The notes beneath the pieces are model-generated. The model made no database searches. It was not told where the DNA came from and saw nothing but the letters and a program-made list of their open reading frames with translations. 64,000 bases of DNA from the NCBI GenBank assembly GCA_947462335.1, contig OX381707.1, forward strand, positions 13,293,555-13,357,554, given 5' to 3'. The translations under genes and the position numbers were made by a program. The number at the start of each line of letters is the position of its first letter. Position 1 is the stretch's first letter. The stretch comes from Harmothoe impar (taxonomy: Eukaryota; Annelida; Polychaeta; Phyllodocida; Polynoidae). Below are positions 24,347-37,024 of this stretch, one piece after another.

Positions 24347-26358
24347 CGACCACAACGGGGCCGAAACACACGGCCCCGAATACAGTGCGAACGAATTTCG
24401 GCCAAAACACCGTTACGGTGGACTGCCCGAATCGTTGTGACCACCACGCTTACCACTGTTGGGATTCTAGAACAGGGATGTAAGGGGGGAAGGTCGGGAT
24501 GGGTAATATAGTAAATTGAGGTTTTACTGATAGCTATTGTTAAGTTCTTAAACTATATACTGGGAATAATTAGAGTTGTCATTAGTCATTAGAGTGTATC
24601 ATTATTAGAGTTTTGACAAAAATCTGATTTATTGTTCCTTGCCTCACCTGCTAATGGTGGTTGGAAGTTTATTGAAATTTATTGGAAATTGGAGTATGTT
24701 CTGAGATTGGTTGAATGAAGATATATAGTCTACGGTTATTCTACCATTTAAATATTACATCTGACACTGCGTAATCATTTCAGCAAGATATATTGATCAT
24801 ATCTAGATGTAAAATTATCCAAGTTCAATATATTACTGTTGGATCAAGTGTCATCAGATTTCTTTTAGAGTGTTGTATGCATATGTATGTGTTTGTGTAC
24901 TGGGTATATTGATGTCATACATCATTTCCCTTGTTAGTATTGAATCAATCAAGTGATAAGCTTTAAAGTGAACAGTGTAACCATATTGTCTTGGTACGAG
25001 TTAGCCTCTTTCAATAGTATGATAATTGTCAAAGGCATTTGGCCTATAGATGAACACCTCAGCGTACTATATTGGTCAACCGATTCATTGACATTCTAGT
25101 CACTATACCGGTGCAAAGACAGAGCTAGTATCATACACCCATAACAGAAATGATTCGGTGCGACTCAGTTACTGCAGTTGGAATAGGCTTGTCTAGACTC
25201 TTTGTACTCAAGATAAATTGAGCTAAGTGGCCAAGGTAGCCCTATAGCTGGTGTTTATTGTTTGGTCTCCCAAGCCTTCTGGATAACTGTCTGCACACCC
25301 TACTGCTTTTTGACTCAACCAAACCTCTGATTACTGAAATGTTTCTCGGAGAAGAGTCAGGTAACATATATAGTGCTAAACAGTCTTGTTGGTATGGTTG
25401 CTTGTGTCTTTTCAACCTCATTACAGCACCCTGCATAAAGGTTTGCCAGCGCTTATGATATTGTTATGATAGTGTTAGGGATATGCCCACTATCACCAGT
25501 ATTAATAATACATTTTTGGATAGGCTGCCTGTCACATTTCTCTATCAGAGTTACCGTGTAATGGCCTGAAGAGGGTATTCTCGGTTCTGTTTGAGATCTC
25601 AATGCAAATATTGAATATCAAAAAATGATTTGTATTGCATTCTGCCATCTTGACAGTGTTTTGCCCTCCAAACTTGTTGCAAGCTGGTAGTGCTGTGCAT
25701 TGTGCAGATCAATAACTCCTAAGGGTATGAAATCTTCAGTCTTCCATGGGAACGAAAAGTGCCTTGTACCAGCTAGCCAGTATGATCCTGGTCACTTATT
25801 AATTTCAGTTATAAGATTCTAACTGTTCATTTTCATCGCGGGTTTAGATCTGTGAAAATAAGCTGCATTAAGCCAATCTGATTGTAGCGCCAGTATTCCG
25901 TAGGCTAGTCATATTGTAACTGTCCTAGTTATAAGTTCAGTGTTAATTGTCAGTTCTCCACTATTGTTGTTATATCAATCTAGTTGATTGTAATGTTCAG
26001 AGCATATTGCCAATGTTAGTTTAGTGTCATTGTAGTCACTTGTAATCTTTTATAGTTTCATATCATTTTAGTTTATTTCATTGTTGCATGTTTGATATGT
26101 ATAATGATAGAGTTGGTTACAGCTGAGAAGACGTCAACGCGAGATGAAGGGATCGGTAGGACCTGTCTCGCGGACCGTATGGAGGACTAAGCACACAACA
26201 CTGATGCAGCGATGATCGCGGATTCCTGATGTGTGAACAGCTATCATTGTACCTAAGAGTATCTCGATGTATTTTGGACATGGTTACTTGTCGGCAGAAC
26301 AGATTAGGGATTTTGGGTGTAGTTGCTCGAGGGCGAGCAGAGATTAAGGGGGGGAGGG
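24347..26358 (+). other. 3' non-coding region of element 2 with polypurine tract
   Basis: There is 2.0 kb between the Gag-Pol stop and the right LTR with no supported ORF and no env-like frame. It ends in a purine-rich tract, AGATTAAGGGGGGGGAGGG (about 26341-26359), the expected plus-strand primer. Confidence 0.75.
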
Positions 26359-26792
26359 TGTAACGGGAGAGGGCGTTTCCGAATGCAGCCACCTCCGGCC
26401 GCTGGTCACGTGGGTGACGGTCAGTGCTGGAGACTGGAGGCAACTCCTCCAGTCCCCATTCCTGAACGACCATCCACCAAGACAACAAGGGTAAGCTTCC
26501 AGCTCCAGTTTTGATGGGTGATATCAGGGATCTTTAGATATATTATATTGCTGACTTGTGACCATAATTACTGTATTCATAGTTGTGTACCGTTTCTGAA
26601 CAATATATAGTTATTAATCATGAATTACTGTGTCTGGTTTTGTCTACACATATCTTTACTCTAACATTTGAGATCTCATCCTCTCCAGCCTCCTGGCTGT
26701 GCTAAGTCCCTCTAAGGGCAAACTTCTGGCCATCTGACGTCTGAATTATCATAGTATAGTACATAAATAGTTCCTAGCCCAAAACTATTTCA
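26359..26792 (+). repeat. 3' LTR of element 2
   Basis: Copy of 12990-13423; 434 bp, starts TGTAACGGG, ends TTTCA, followed by the GATC target duplication. Confidence 0.95.
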
Positions 26793-27000
26793 GATCGAAA
26801 AGAGGAGAGGCCCCAAGATTGAGCCTTGGGGGACTCCATAGGATACTTTGATTGGGGCAGATAGTTTATTATTACCAAGTGTGAAGTGTACCCTGTTATC
26901 TAAATAACTGTGGAACCATCTTAATACCGATCTGTTCGAACCTATGAGTCCCAGCTTATCTAACAGCCTTCCATGGTGGACTGTATCAAAGGCTTTCCAG
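26793..27000 (-). pseudogene. LINE reverse transcriptase, N-terminal part of RT
   Basis: On the minus strand it encodes KAFDTVHHGRLLDKLGL and VPQGSILGPLLFS, the conserved RT blocks that precede the YADD strand. The frame continues exactly in the segment at 12989 downward. Homology breaks upstream of the KAFDTV block near 27000, so the LINE was already 5'-truncated. Confidence 0.9.
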
Positions 27001-28511
27001 CCTGTGCGGAGGAGGATACGTTTAAACTTGCTATTTTTACATGACACATTTCTTCTCTCGCAAACCCTGAGGATTTGTATACAACCTAACCTTAACGCAT
27101 GTGGGAGGTATTGCAGCGGGGCTCTGGTCCTAATCCTAGGAGTAACGTCGGATATATGATAGATGGAAGTACTGATATGATAATATCTGTACACTTAAAA
27201 ATAAAATGTTAAAAGTTATCAATATTGAAATCTCGAAAATTAGCGTCAGGCTCTGTGTATTTCATAATGACAATAGGCTAGCAGTGGATGTTTTGCATTG
27301 TTGTCTAAGTAGTATTCAGATACTATGAATGAATATTTTTCATGAAATAAACTATATCCAATATGTAAAGATTGTATTCGCTGGTGTGAATTAGTTTTTT
27401 TGTATTTAGTTTTTTTGTAATTTAGCAAAGGATGGAAAAGTCATGATCTATGTTTTTAATACTTTTATCATTTTCGGGGCCCAATCAGTGGAAGAAAGCT
27501 TTATAGTAGGGTGGCCGGACCATTTTTATGTAAAGGTACAACATATAGGTGATATAGATGTACTTATAGCATGAATCCACAGATTTTAGAAACTGTCTTT
27601 GTAATTCTCATGTAGTCAATAGGGAAGAGGATCTTGTTGATTGAACCCACCTCACCCTGCTACACCTTCTGACAGGTTTTGAAATGCTGCCATTCCTCAA
27701 TGAAGACTTTATATGCAGTCTTCCCACTGTACAGGAATGCCACCTGGGCTCAAGATGTCACACTAATGATCTCAGTCCTAGTCATGTACCATTGAGGCCA
27801 ATACAAACCTGTCCTGTATGATGCTGTCGTCTGGTGGCAGAATATGTCTAAACTGATTAGAATCCTTACATCTGACCCACAGGAGATTGCCTGACGCTGG
27901 CAGGTGGTAGGCTGTCTTATTTCCATTCCTTATACTCCGCTCAGATGTCCAGCCTATTGTTCTTACTGTAGGTTTTATCCCATATTTTACTTCTGCTACT
28001 CTCAGCGAAGATTTTGTGAGTGCTGTCCGGAGGTTTTGTAGGTGCTGTCCGGAGGTTTTTCCACAGGGCCACAGGGGATGACCTATCTGAAGCATGTCAG
28101 AACGCTTACTGTATTGTTCATTACCTTTTTCTTTTTATCTTACACTTATGTGGCTTACACTTATGTGAGTTTTCTATTCATCTTGATGCAAAAAAAACAT
28201 TCAAAGAAAAGAATAGCAATCTATATAGATAGAAGAACGAAATCTGAAATAAAAATGTTTAGAAATAGCTATTCACTTCTCAGTTCCGAGCCTACACTAT
28301 CCTATCCATAAGCAGCTATCCCAACCATACTTGCGTATGTAGGAGCATAATCAAAAGAGTTCAAAAGAGTGTGGCCTAGCATATGTGATCATAAATCCGC
28401 AATCTACACACTTTAAAAAATATTTATAAGTGCCTACCTATACGGTCAGTATACTATTTGTCTCTATTCCTCATTATGAGCCTACTTTCAAACATGGGAA
28501 AAAATCATGGT
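27001..28511. other. Non-coding, nothing recognised
   Basis: AT-rich sequence without supported genes. The reverse-strand frame at 27778-28095 has no recognisable domain. Short duplicated words (GTGCTGTCCGGAGGTTTT twice near 28020-28060; CTTACACTTATGTG twice near 28140) are the only structure seen. Confidence 0.5.
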
Positions 28512-28594
28512 TGCATTGGGTGGGATTCGAACCCATGCTAGCAGATTTGACTATGCCAGTTGTCAAGCAGTCTTGTCCATTGGGCCATGGAGGC
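28512..28594 (-). repeat. tRNA-derived SINE-like sequence
   Basis: The minus strand starts GCCTCCATGGCCCAATGGAC, resembling the 5' half and A box of tRNA-Arg, and has a perfect B box, GGGTTCGAATCCC, downstream. A TTGAC/GTCAA stem with a 10-nt loop replaces a normal anticodon arm, and the 3' end does not pair with the 5' end. It is therefore not a functional tRNA but a tRNA-related SINE head or tRNA pseudogene. Confidence 0.6.
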
Positions 28595-29397
28595 TCATGC
28601 TCCCCCATTCAATTAATTACTAGTCAATCTCCCTCCCCTGTATTCCCTCCTCACTAATGTTCTATTCACCCAGGTTCGAGCCCCAATTTGAACTATATAC
28701 GTTGTATAAAATGAGCTTATATTGTATCAAATAAGGTATCAAATCGATGCAGTATAGACTGATTGTTGTTTAAGGATGGAGTATAAGCTAGAAAACCTCC
28801 TTGGAACTGTAGCATTGTTTTACACAGTATATTGACAAACATATTTCAGGTTTAGAAACCCAACTAAATTATTTTAGTTTAGAAATGCCTAACATGTGAC
28901 CGGAGATTCGGTCCTGCTACACTTGTCAATATGCTGCCCCGGTGACATCTTAGCAGGACAACTGAGGCGCTCAAGCCTCTACAGACCATCATGACTCCAA
29001 AGCTCCCATGACGCTGAATCTCAGAATTCTCCAAAACTCCTCAAAACTCTCCAAACCATCCAAAACTCTCCTACAAAGTCAACATTTTCAAACTCAAAAC
29101 AATTTGCAAGACATATATACCTGTAAGTACAGCATGTACCACAGCTGCCAAAAATAAATTCATTGCTGTTATTTGACAACCCACCCTGAGTCATTTGCGA
29201 TGTTAACAAATATATGGGGCCGTCCATAAATGATGTCATGCTTTTTTGGACCATTTTTGATCCCCCCTCCCCCCTGGTCATGTTTTGTCATGAAACCCTC
29301 CCTTAAAAAAATGACATCACATAGAGAGGACCCCCCCCCCTGCGTAAAAACAGTAGGCCTACATTAGCAAAGGTTCACAACACAGGGAAGGCACCTC

Positions 29398-29597
29398 CCA
29401 GTCAGCATTGGTCCCTGGGGCCCATATGTGTTTTACTTGGGCCAGCTGGGCTTGCCCATATCTGGGTTATGGTCCTTTTTGTCCAGGGCTACCAGAGCCC
29501 AGATGTGTCAGCCCAGATTCGCAGTGCCCATGGTGGGCAAATCAGCTTGCACAAGTATAAAAACACATATGGGCCCCATTAAGCAATGTTGACTGGG
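29398..29597. mobile_element. MITE with CCCAGTCA termini
   Basis: The inverted ends CCCAGTCAGCATTGGT and GCAATGTTGACTGGG continue inward as GGGGCCCATATGTGTTTT and AAAACACATATGGGCCCC. It is about 200 bp with no coding. The termini resemble the foldback element at 5166-5273. Confidence 0.75.
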
Positions 29598-29777
29598 CTT
29601 GACATATTTAACTAAAAATAAAGTTATTTGCCTTATCAAACGGCATTATGCAGAGAGATGGCCCTAAATAGGGCAACAGGTCTTTTCCACAATTTTGTAG
29701 GAGTGTCCACCTTTTAAAAATTTTCAGAAGCGGGGTTGGTGGTGGTTTTGATGCATCAAAGATCTTTCCCCCATGTA

Positions 29778-30607
29778 CAACTGCTAAGTGTATCAATCCT
29801 GCTAACTGTAGTAACTATACTTAGCAGTCAACCATCCAACTGCTAAGTGTATCGAAATACTGCTAAGTGTATCAATTTCCAGGGATGTCTGTTATAGGGA
29901 CATCCAACTGCTATCTGTATCAATAAAAGCTATCTGTATCATAATAGGAATATAGTGTAATATGCCAGAATTAATATGTTTCTTGGGCCATGGAATTAAT
30001 TTATTGGGTCGAAATTGCAATTTTGTGGGTTATAGAATCCATTTTCAGCATGAAAGTCGTACCTTCTACAAAATCATAAAACAGAGTCATAAGCTCATGT
30101 GAAACCTATGTGTTGATCTAGTACTGCATTTTAGCCAAAATTGTAAATCAGTCTCGTGTCAACATTACTTGGGACTGGCGATCTTCGGCCTGTGGCCGTT
30201 GTTTTGATATTTAGCTTGGACCTGAGTGGGGCTCCCTATGTCTACCCTCACACATTCTTTCCACTAATCAGTCCTCGGGCCCAGTTGTGTCAACCTTCTC
30301 TCCATGTTAGTACCAGCTGTTACTATGATATCCTGTCACACTACCAACTCCCTAGTGTAGAGCCCCATACCATAGGCCGCCACCTGTCTGACTCTGAGGT
30401 TAAAATAATGTCATGGAAGCGCTATTTTGAGAGCCTTTGTGCTGCACTGAGATGGCTACCATACATTTTTACCAACTACTAAGTGTATCAATGTCCTTAA
30501 CTCTATCAATAAAACTTGATACACTTAGCAGCCTTTTGATACACTTAGCAGTTGGATGGCCAAATGCTAAGTGTAGTTACAACAGTTATCAGGGCACTTA
30601 GCAGTTG
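29778..30607. mobile_element. Non-autonomous TIR element with CAACTGCTAAGTG ends
   Basis: The ends are inverted repeats of about 100 bp. The left begins CAACTGCTAAGTGTATCAA and the right ends CACTTAGCAGTTG. TGCTAAGTGTATC is repeated several times within each arm. TA lies outside both ends, compatible with a Tc1/mariner-like target. An internal 108-codon frame (30156-30482) has no known domain and is probably chance. Confidence 0.75.
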
Positions 30608-30627
30608 TAAGCCTAAAGGCCTCACTG

Positions 30628-30830
30628 TATTCAAAGTGTGTACTGTTTCTGAACAATATATAGTTACTAATCATTATTTACTGTGTCTAGTTTTGATATA
30701 TACGCTATAGCCATATTAGGACCTCACTCCTCCCCAGCCTCCAGGCTATGCTAAGGGCAAAATTCTGTCCATCTGACGTCTGAATTATCATGAAGTAGCA
30801 TATTAATAAGCCCTTAGCCCGTAACTTTTA
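30628..30830 (+). repeat. Diverged LTR fragment related to element 2
   Basis: It shares TTTCTGAACAATATATAGTTA, CCCAGCCTCC, GGGCAAA and CCATCTGACGTCTGAATTAT in order with the 3' half of the element 2 LTR, with many substitutions. No retroviral coding lies beside it. It is an old solo or truncated LTR of the same family. Confidence 0.8.
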
Positions 30831-32178
30831 CTTTTGCTTTTGATCCCCATGTTACACTACACTGCATTATGCCACACGTATGATTAACAATCATTAAAGG
30901 TAAGAAATCTCATGATAATTATCTAAATTATGATGGAAGTCAATGCTTCGCTCATCTATATAAAGACTATGAGTGAAGTCACTAGACAAACCACAATCTG
31001 GAGCACTAAGAAAAGCATATTCTTGCTATAATACTTAATAATTTGGTATTATTTATACAACTAATTATTATAATGATATTTTCCATGATATTTCTCAGGG
31101 CTAGGCAGCTGCCGAATCAAAGTCATCAGATTCCCACTATTTTTTTTCTGTGGGTACTCCAAATCATTTGAAAATGGAAAATAAAAGAAAAATAGGGAGT
31201 TCAAAACTACTGTAAGGTTGTTAGGGCATAGGGTCAAGTGCCCATGAGTCGGCCACTTGGACTTGTGTTCCACCTGTGAGGTATTTTGGGAACCATGATA
31301 TAGTATGTTAACCAGTACCGGTAACTAAAACCTTGCACCACTAGCCACACCTAGACTTTGGGCTGATCCTGTACTGTAGTTTACATCTAGAAACTTGCAT
31401 ATAAGCCGCGCCCTGACTCCTATAAGCCACAACAGCAATGTGACTTGCATAATGGCCGTGGCTTATACGTGAGGTTTTACGGTATGGGTCTCCAAAAGAT
31501 GGTAAAACATTTTTTTCTTAAGTCCTAGGCATTTAAAAAATGAAGTCCCCACTTCCAATTCTAAGACATTGTGGCCTTATTTGCTTTAAATGAAAAAGGT
31601 ATTTCAGCATCAGTACCATGAGTCAACTACTTTGGTACCTTGAGTCAACCACTTTGGCACATTGCCACACCCCATTCAGCGGGTTACTAGACTGTGTGCT
31701 CACACATGAATTTCTTAAATTTCAATTTATTTTTCCTGGTAATGTAACTATCTAAAATATAAATGGGTTCTTTAAACATTTCATACCAAAGAACATCAAA
31801 AAGGGCATGGACACCTGTAGTCATTAAGCAGAAAGCCCTAAGTTGGGGAGGTTGGCTCGGAATTCACCCATTATTGGTTGAAAAGTACAGCAAAAGTGAC
31901 GAACATGGTAGATTAATCATCTGCTGGAGAGAGGAGGAATTAAATCCCCAAAATTGTTAAGTAGCAGAGAGCTGACATTATTATGGCTGCAACTTGGCAC
32001 TTAAAACAGGGCAAAGTGGTTGACTCAAGGTACATGGCCGACTCAAGGACATGTTACCCTAGTAGTCTTCCACTTGACCCCAGACAACCTCTAGTGTCAG
32101 AATGGGGTTTGAAGTATAGAAATCTATATATGGAGACTCTGGGGTCACAGGTGGTGAATGCTATTTAAGGGTACATAG
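30831..32178. other. Non-coding with MITE traces
   Basis: No gene is supported. TACGTGAGGTTTTACGGTA near 31468-31486 and ATAAGCCGCGCCC near 31402 are traces of the TACCGTAAAACC family. Confidence 0.5.
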
Positions 32179-32404
32179 TACCGTAAAACCTCGCGTATAA
32201 GCCGCGGCTAGTACGCGAATCAGACTCAGCTTTCTTTTGATACCTAACATGCCTATATAGGGTGCGGCTTATACGAGAGTTTTTATAAGTATACTACAGT
32301 ACCAAATTAACAATTTTCAGACCCCCTCTGCGGCTTATATAATCTGTCAAAGTTAGGGGTGCGGCTTATACGCGAGTTAGGCTTATACACAAGGTTTTAC
32401 GGTA
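32179..32404. mobile_element. MITE with TACCGTAAAACCTCGCG termini
   Basis: The left end is TACCGTAAAACCTCGCGTAT and the right end is ACACAAGGTTTTACGGTA. The interior repeats GCGGCTTATACGCGAG in both orientations. Partial relatives occur near 31380-31486 and 41560-41690. Confidence 0.8.
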
Positions 32405-33020
32405 GTCTTCTATACTTGCCCTCCAGACAACCTCCAGACAATTCTATAAATGGAGACTCCGGTGTCACAAACGGTGGCACTGACTGGGATATTTACCTGG
32501 ATACCTGTAGAAATAATAGCATCAGCAACTAGAGGTCGACTGAAGTAGCTGGGTGTAGTACAATGGCCTAGAAGGTTAGTGTAATTTGATTTTTCAAATG
32601 CATAAGTTAACGTTTAAAAACCAAAACCAAAAGTGATTTATGTAAAAGAAGGTGCTTTAACCATATTGGTAGGAATAGCATAGGCGTACACACATGGTAA
32701 CTATAGAACAGCGGTCCCTGCCCCCTTATCCCCATCAGCAAAAATAATTTGGGCAAAAAGGGAGGCATCCTGGGTCTGCACCCCATAAATGTGTGTCTGT
32801 CTCTGGGAAAAAAGTCTATCTACAATGGTCGGGGCTAGATACAGCCAAATAATTGTGTGCTAAAATGCATCAGTATGCACCAGTTTGACTGAGTAATAAA
32901 TAAACTGATGCATTGGGTGCTTTTCGAGAAAGACTTAATAGACTAACACCCTGACCTGCAGTTAAGAATTTTCTACAGATGTAACAAATTTTGTATTTGT
33001 ATCTGCATGAATCATAGAGT

Positions 33021-34592
33021 CAGGGGCGGCGGAACCATTAAAAAGTTGGAGGGGCAAAGTTCCGAAAAAAATAATTTGGTGGGGAGGGGGGGTGGTACAG
33101 TCTACAGAGCAAAGATAATATGGGTACTGGTATCAGGGACAAAATATAGGGGGTACCCAAATGTAGCAAGCGCAGCGCAGCAAATTCGCAAGGGAAGCGC
33201 AGAGACTACACTAGGGGGGTCTGGGGGCATGCCCCCTCAGGAAATTTTGCGTTTCTAGAAGCGAAATGGTGCATTCTAGTGCATTTTTAGAGCTGTCAGG
33301 GATAGGACCCCCCCTTCTTCTGTAGTTTTTCCATACTTTCTTTGGATAGGCCTACATGCCCCCCCTCCCGTCCACAATACATGTATATTTTTTAATGTAG
33401 ACAGGAATTTACAACAACTTTGTTGTCTTTGGGTCGTAAGGACCGTAGGCCCAGTAAAAATTTAGATTCTGCCTTTAAATTGGGGGCTGTCCATTAATTA
33501 CTTCCGCATGAAGGGGGTGGGGGTGGGGAGGGGTCAGGCCAAATGCGTACAGATGCGTACAGGGGGGGGGGTGGGGGGTCTACGCCCATTTTGGCATACG
33601 CATTGTGTACGCATAGGGCCTACTTTTTGGTCATTTTCTTTCGGATTTTCCAAGTATGCCAAATATTTTTTAGGATGCATATTTCTTATACAAATGTAAC
33701 AACAAATAGCTTGTGTTGTCTTCTCTGTTGCCATATTGTTCCCCTACCCCCATACCTCCATCTCCCTGTTACAATGTATGTACATGTTTGGAATTATAAC
33801 ATGCAAATACTTTTGCGAGGCCGGGGGTGTAGGGTGTATTTCTCACTATCATGTGGGGAGGTATAGGTTGCTTCTTTTGTTGAGGGGGTGAAGGGGGTAT
33901 TTCTCAATATCATGGGGGGGGCAGTACTTTTCTGTCGAAAAAAACCAAGGAAATTGGGGTGTTTTTAAGCAGAGGGAACGCAGGTTGTGTACATGTATCA
34001 AGCACAGTGCAAGATCCGGGTTCCTCCCCCTACACATGTACTTAAGTTCCTCAGTAAGATTCCTTTATTTTTTCAGTGTGGAGGGGTGGGGTTAAAGGTT
34101 AAATGTGTGTGTACGCATGGGGGTGGGGGGTAGTCTAAATGCGTACATGGTGCAACAGGGGGGGGGGTGGTGGGTCTATTTTAGCCAAAATTGTGCATAC
34201 GTAATTAATGGATGGCCCCTTGGTGTTCTCTGAGAGCCCTGAGTGGCTTGATCATTGAACTCGAAATTTTTTAATCCATAGGCTAGGGATCATAGAAAAC
34301 ATTCTACTTTTTCAATTTTTGATATTCTGCGGGAGATACTATAGTCAGAGCCTGCCCCCTTCCTCCCATAAGAAAATTTTGAAATTCCAGAAGTAAAATG
34401 GTGTATTTTGGTGAGTTCTAAAGGCACCATTGAATGCTCTATTCGGTTTATACCCCCATAATGTTACAGTGAGGCAACCCTGAAATTTTATAGAATTCTG
34501 GAAAAAAGTTGGGGGGCAAGAACATAGTCTTGCCCCCCAACAAAAAAGTTGGGGAGGCATGTGCCCCCCTGCCCCCGGTTCCGGCGCCCCTG
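33021..34592. mobile_element. Composite TIR element with CAGGGGCGGCGGAACC ends
   Basis: The left end CAGGGGCGGCGGAACC pairs with the right end GGTTCCGGCGCCCCTG. Inner flanks on both sides carry AAAAAGTTGG/GGCATGCCCCC-type sequence. TAGAG lies just outside each end, suggesting a target duplication. An unrelated TIR element (33482-34219) is nested inside. No transposase is seen. Confidence 0.6.
33482..34219. mobile_element. Nested MITE with GGGGGCTGTCCATTAATTAC ends
   Basis: The left GGGGGCTGTCCATTAATTAC matches the reverse complement of the right GTAATTAATGGATGGCCCCT. Both sub-terminal regions carry AAATGCGTACA and long G-runs in inverted arrangement. Similar GGGGCCGTCCATAAATGATG ends occur near 29216 and 34815. 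Confidence 0.7.
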
Positions 34593-34938
34593 TAGAGAAG
34601 GGGCAAAATACAATTCCCTCAATGGGCAATAAGAGTTTCATTGGGCCCATTTACACCATTTCCAAAAATTGTCAGAGAATATAAAGCCATTCCTCTGTTT
34701 TCTATATTTTTAAAAACTTTTTATCAAACATGGCTTCATGCACCACCTGACCCCCCTCCCCCCCTTGTCATCTTTCGTCATGGTCCTTGGTACCCCCCTC
34801 CCCCCCTGCAGCATGACGTCATTTATGGACAGCCCCACAACACATAAAAAGCTATAAAAATTCCTAGCACCAACCTGAAACAAATCTCTTTTTTCTCGGT
34901 CCAACAACTAATAAACTACATCTATCCCTGTGGATTTA

Positions 34939-35153
34939 GGGATTGATCATTTTTTAACAACAGGGGGGGGTGGGTTTGCGCCCAGTCAAGGGGTAAACAT
35001 TTCCCCCTCCCCCCCTTAGGGTCGAAAATCGGCTCGCGGGCGGGCCCTTTGAAGCATAGTAACGCGCGGGCTTTTGGCTCAAAAGAGGGGTCCAAATTTT
35101 TTTGCTCCCCCCCAAACCCACCCCCCTCCAGTTGTTAAAAAATGATCACTCCC
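34939..35153. mobile_element. 215-bp MITE, TTA target duplication
   Basis: The ends GGGATTGATCATTTTTTAAC and GTTAAAAAATGATCACTCCC are inverted, flanked by TTA at 34936-34938 and 35154-35156. Copy B reads GAATTTACATCAAG without interruption, which confirms the insertion. It disrupts the upstream extension of the transporter frame but not its main ATG. Confidence 0.85.
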
Positions 35154-35203
35154 TTACATCAAGAATTGTCTATTTGTAGATTCAAGCAGAAACATCAACA
35201 AAG

Positions 35204-36012
35204 ATGCATAGTGACTGGAAGAGGACACTGCTTGGCTATGGAGTCATGCTGTTGGCTGACATCTTCTGGGTGGCATCTGGTGCAGCCGTTCAGGCCCTAG
35301 GGGGACGTGTGCCCAACTTTGAACTCGGGGTCCTGCGATACATTGGTGGAATGCTATGTGCTGCGCTGATCATGTGCTTTTACAAGAGAACTGAACTAGT
35401 GCTACCTCAGGAATCCTATGTTAAAGTCATACTGTTGGGATTTTGCTTCATGGGTTTCAATTGCCTCTATTTCTTTGCCGTGGCATATGTTCCTCTGAGT
35501 CATACATCATTATGTGTAATTGGCATAATGATTATGATAACTGTCTTATCAAAGGTTTTGTTTGATAAAACACTCAACATGATCATCTCCATCTCAATCA
35601 CTGGCTGTATACTTGGGATGCTGGCTCTAGTTCAGCCATGGAAGGATTTTACTGATGGATTTACATCTGCATCCATTACATCGGAGACAAACCTGAGTGT
35701 TCCTGTGACAACCAACTCAACTCAGTGTGGATCACTGAGCCTTACACCATCTTACTGGTCTCAATACACGTGGTTGGCACTGGGGGAGCACTGCTGTGTC
35801 AGGTTACAGCTTGCCAAATGATTCAACCCATCCATGCTACCATGATCATGAACTTGTTTCCTGTGCTAAACCTCATCCTTCAGTATACCATGTTCGGTAG
35901 CACTATGTATGGTAGGCGTAACATAATGGAAGTCGCTGGGTGTCTCCTCATTATGGCGTCTGTTGTTCTGAGTGGGTTGTTTAACAATGACGAGAAACAC
36001 GAAGACTCCTGA
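35204..36012 (+). pseudogene. Transporter copy C, internal deletion and frameshift
   Basis: It begins at the ATG equivalent to 7617 and is highly similar to copy B through the ALVQPW segment and the glycosylated loop. About 205 bp equivalent to B positions 8119-8325 are then missing at 35720-35724. The part after the deletion is in a different frame, running from the VWITEPYT block to KHEDS and TGA at 36010. The 5' frame instead ends at 35821 after 205 codons with a novel tail. Several helices are lost, so transport activity is unlikely. Confidence 0.9.
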
Positions 36013-37024
36013 GTTCCTATTGTAGTGGCCTATGGTGCAGAATGACAGCAGTTCCTTCAGGACTCACCAGAGGGCACTGTGGATGGTGTGCCCTTTAAAG
36101 CACAGGCTTTCACTGAGCGTGTTCTGGTGGCGATGATGAAATAAAGGCCTGACACTCTGGTGGACCGGTCATCCAAGTTACCACCTGACCAACCCACTGC
36201 AGACCATCGCCACCAGAACACGCTCAGGGAAAGCCTGTGCTTTAAAGGGTGCATCCTGTATCACAGCGGTCAGTTAATCGTGAAGTGAAGTGCGGCTATT
36301 ATTTGGGCTTCAATAAGGTCACAGGGAGCTTGCTATTCTTGACCAAAGAATTGCTAAATGAGAATTAAAAAGAAGAAATATATGAAATATATAAAATAGA
36401 GAAGAAATGCTAATTAAAAGTAGATAAGTAATAGGTGCATATTCATTCAGTTCTCACCACAACTAGCGTAAATTCCCACATGTATAACCTGCAGGTTAGA
36501 CATGAACAAAACCCCTACTGCGGGTTCTACAAAATTCACATGGTCAAGGTGCGGGTAATACAAGGGTTTCTGGCAGTATAGTACCAAATCATGTTTTTCA
36601 GACCTCTGATACGGGCAATAGGATTCTCCCAAAGTGGGGCTGCAGATTATATGCAAGATGTGGGTTATATGCAGGAATTTACGGTATAGTAGTATGTAAA
36701 GCAACTCTGCTAGGTTTCATATCCGCACTCGTCATGTGAAAATGCCAATGTGCTGTACCATTGGTTTATCCATAATGAATATAACGATCGATTTAGTTAC
36801 ATGTGAAACCTATACCCTTTACAACCAATGTGAACAGATGGAAGATCCATAAGTAGTTCTGAATATGTAAAGGCCATTTCTTTGTTAAACTTTGCTAACT
36901 GTTCATTTTAGTTGATTTTCTACTATATATATTCTGCATGGGGCGTTTCTCCATGATTACGTCACTAAAATAGCTATGAAACCAATCTTTAAATGTATAT
37001 TTTGATGGAATTGATATGTAATTA

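Larger units (their letters stand above)
12990..26792 (+). mobile_element. Complete Ty3-type LTR retrotransposon (element 2)
   Basis: The element is 13,803 bp, bounded by two 434-bp LTRs that I read as identical, and flanked by GATC at 12986-12989 and 26793-26796. Inside, in order: a primer-binding site, a 4.2 kb leader with repeated hairpins, a single 2242-codon Gag-Pol ORF, a 2.0 kb 3' region and a purine tract before the right LTR. LTR identity and an open ORF point to a very recent and possibly still competent insertion. It landed inside a LINE. Confidence 0.95.

Noticed and set aside
28512..28594. Functional tRNA gene
   Set aside because: Acceptor arms do not pair and the anticodon loop has 10 nt.
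30156..30482. 108-codon ORF as a gene
   Set aside because: It lies inside a non-autonomous TIR element, has no known domain, and ends within the right TIR arm.
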